7,164 nt of DNA from Synergistales bacterium (GTDB lineage Bacteria; Synergistota; Synergistia; Synergistales; Aminobacteriaceae), in assembly GCA_026002715.1 (NCBI GenBank), contig BOCC01000108.1, positions 1 to 7,164 of the forward strand. Direction: 5' to 3'. Position numbers and translations under genes: made by a program. The notes beneath the pieces are model-generated. The model saw only the letters and a list, made by a program, of their open reading frames with translations. It was not told the origin of the DNA and did no database searches. Of the stretch, positions 6,677-7,164 are shown one piece after another. The first letter of the stretch is position 1, and each line of letters begins with the position of its first letter.

Positions 6677-6681
6677 GTGAA
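6657..6681 (+). promoter_or_regulatory. Hairpin sequestering the tnpA ribosome binding site and start
   Basis: TTCAGGAAA (6657-6665) pairs with TTTCC and TGAA (6672-6676 and 6678-6681, one bulged G). The GGAGAA Shine-Dalgarno is left in the loop and the GTG start codon (6677-6679) falls in the stem. Occlusion of the ribosome binding site by mRNA structure is a known way IS200 keeps transposase synthesis low. Confidence 0.5.
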
Positions 6682-6905
6682 CGACGAGAAAATTTTAAGC
6701 CATAGTACGTAGGATTGCAAGTACCATATAGTGTGAATTCCGAAATATCGCTGTAAGGCATTGTTTGGAGGAAGTATTTAGGCGAAGTGCTCCACGGTCT
6801 GGCGGCTCAACGTGAAAGATAGATACTGGAAGCAGGACCGTTTCATAAACCGCGACAAACACCGGCGTAGCCAGAACAATATACCTAACATGGTTACTGT
6901 CCAGC
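6677..6905 (+). pseudogene. tnpA: Degraded IS200-like transposase (TnpA, Y1/HUH) remnant
   Basis: Translation from GTG 6677 gives LSHST-stop-DCKYHIV-stop-IPKYRCKALFGG, the clear N terminus of the IS200 transposase family (LSHTKWDCKYHIVxIPKYRRKA). The stops at 6710 (TAG) and 6734 (TGA) probably replaced Trp codons by G-to-A changes. After a frameshift near 6770-6780 the similarity resumes as KYLGEVLHGLAAQRER-stop-ILEAG. The catalytic HUH region should follow but is scrambled around 6825-6860, and the catalytic Tyr end is missing. The sequence becomes unrecognisable near 6870-6905, where it meets the end of the IS66 transposase. This is a non-functional fossil; its right boundary is approximate. 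Confidence 0.8.
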
Positions 6906-7164
6906 GGGAACGCCAGGCGAAATAAGAGAGCGTAGAGAATCCATGAGCCTCTCGCCGCGTTTTTTCGCGGTGTCAAGGAATGAACGCAGATTGCAATAAT
7001 CCAATATGCCCTGCCATGAACGAAAGCAACCTGATATTTTCTGTTTGGTTTTACAGTGTCTCAAGTCTCGTTCGGCTTGATTGTTGGTGAACGGCGCTGT
7101 GTAGACGCGCATAAATAACATATAGTCGTCCTTGTGTTTAGCGAGACGGTTGGTCATACGCATG
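6894..7164 (-). CDS. IS66-family transposase, C-terminal part (runs off window)
   Basis: The last ~90 residues of an IS66-type DDE transposase, which is normally about 500 residues; the N-terminal part lies beyond the right edge. The diagnostic segment TNNQAERDLRHCKTKQKISG is present at about residues 27-46 of the visible part and contains the conserved NxxAE Glu (the last catalytic acid in this family), followed by CFRS and a TAKKRG helix. The ATG at 7161-7163 is an internal Met and not the true start. The stop is TAA at 6894-6896. No frameshift is seen in the visible part, so it may be functional if the remainder is intact. Downstream, where an IS66 right end should lie, the sequence is instead the decayed IS200-like tnpA, so the element is probably truncated or inserted there. 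Confidence 0.9.
   Translation of the reverse strand, partial: MRMTNRLAKHKDDYMLFMRVYTAPFTNNQAERDLRHCKTKQKISGCFRSWQGILDYCNLRSFLDTAKKRGERLMDSLRSLISPGVPAGQ

Noticed and set aside
6695..6976. Minus-strand 93-codon frame at the right end
   Set aside because: It spans the antisense of the tnpA relic and an out-of-frame part of the IS66 transposase, so it is accidental.

Overview
This window comes from a bacterium. All three intact genes lie on the minus strand: a type I DnaJ co-chaperone and two tandem paralogous methyl-accepting chemotaxis proteins. The chemoreceptors imply a motile host with a CheA/CheW pathway. The taxon cannot be fixed from this sequence. The DnaJ and receptor style would fit an anaerobic lineage such as Synergistota, but this is a weak impression and not a call.

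Layout from left to right. Positions 1-472 hold no credible gene and are full of small repeats: a hairpin, a 16-bp direct repeat, a heptamer (TTTTAGC) microsatellite, and a block of GC-rich palindromes mixed with about 21-bp GTCGCCCGTCTTTAATT-like units. Positions 473-597 form a compact 125-bp element with perfect 18-bp terminal inverted repeats and a 10-bp flanking direct repeat. It looks like an intact MITE inserted one base beyond the dnaJ stop codon. dnaJ (609-1739) most likely starts at a TTG codon with a good ribosome binding site. A rho-independent terminator at 1860-1893 separates it from the first receptor (1938-4049). The second receptor (4246-6363) lies 196 bp further right. The two receptors have nearly identical HAMP/signalling halves, with only a few nucleotide differences, but dCache sensor domains only about 70% identical. 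This suggests duplication followed by gene conversion or by sensor diversification.

The right end (6437-7164) is a graveyard of mobile DNA. It contains a decayed IS200-like tnpA on the plus strand, still preceded by a hairpin that hides its ribosome binding site. Against it lies the C-terminal end of an IS66-family transposase on the minus strand, which runs off the window.

No new defence or biosynthetic system is visible. The most interesting signals are the MITE at the dnaJ 3' end, the mosaic receptor pair and the palindrome/tandem-repeat block.
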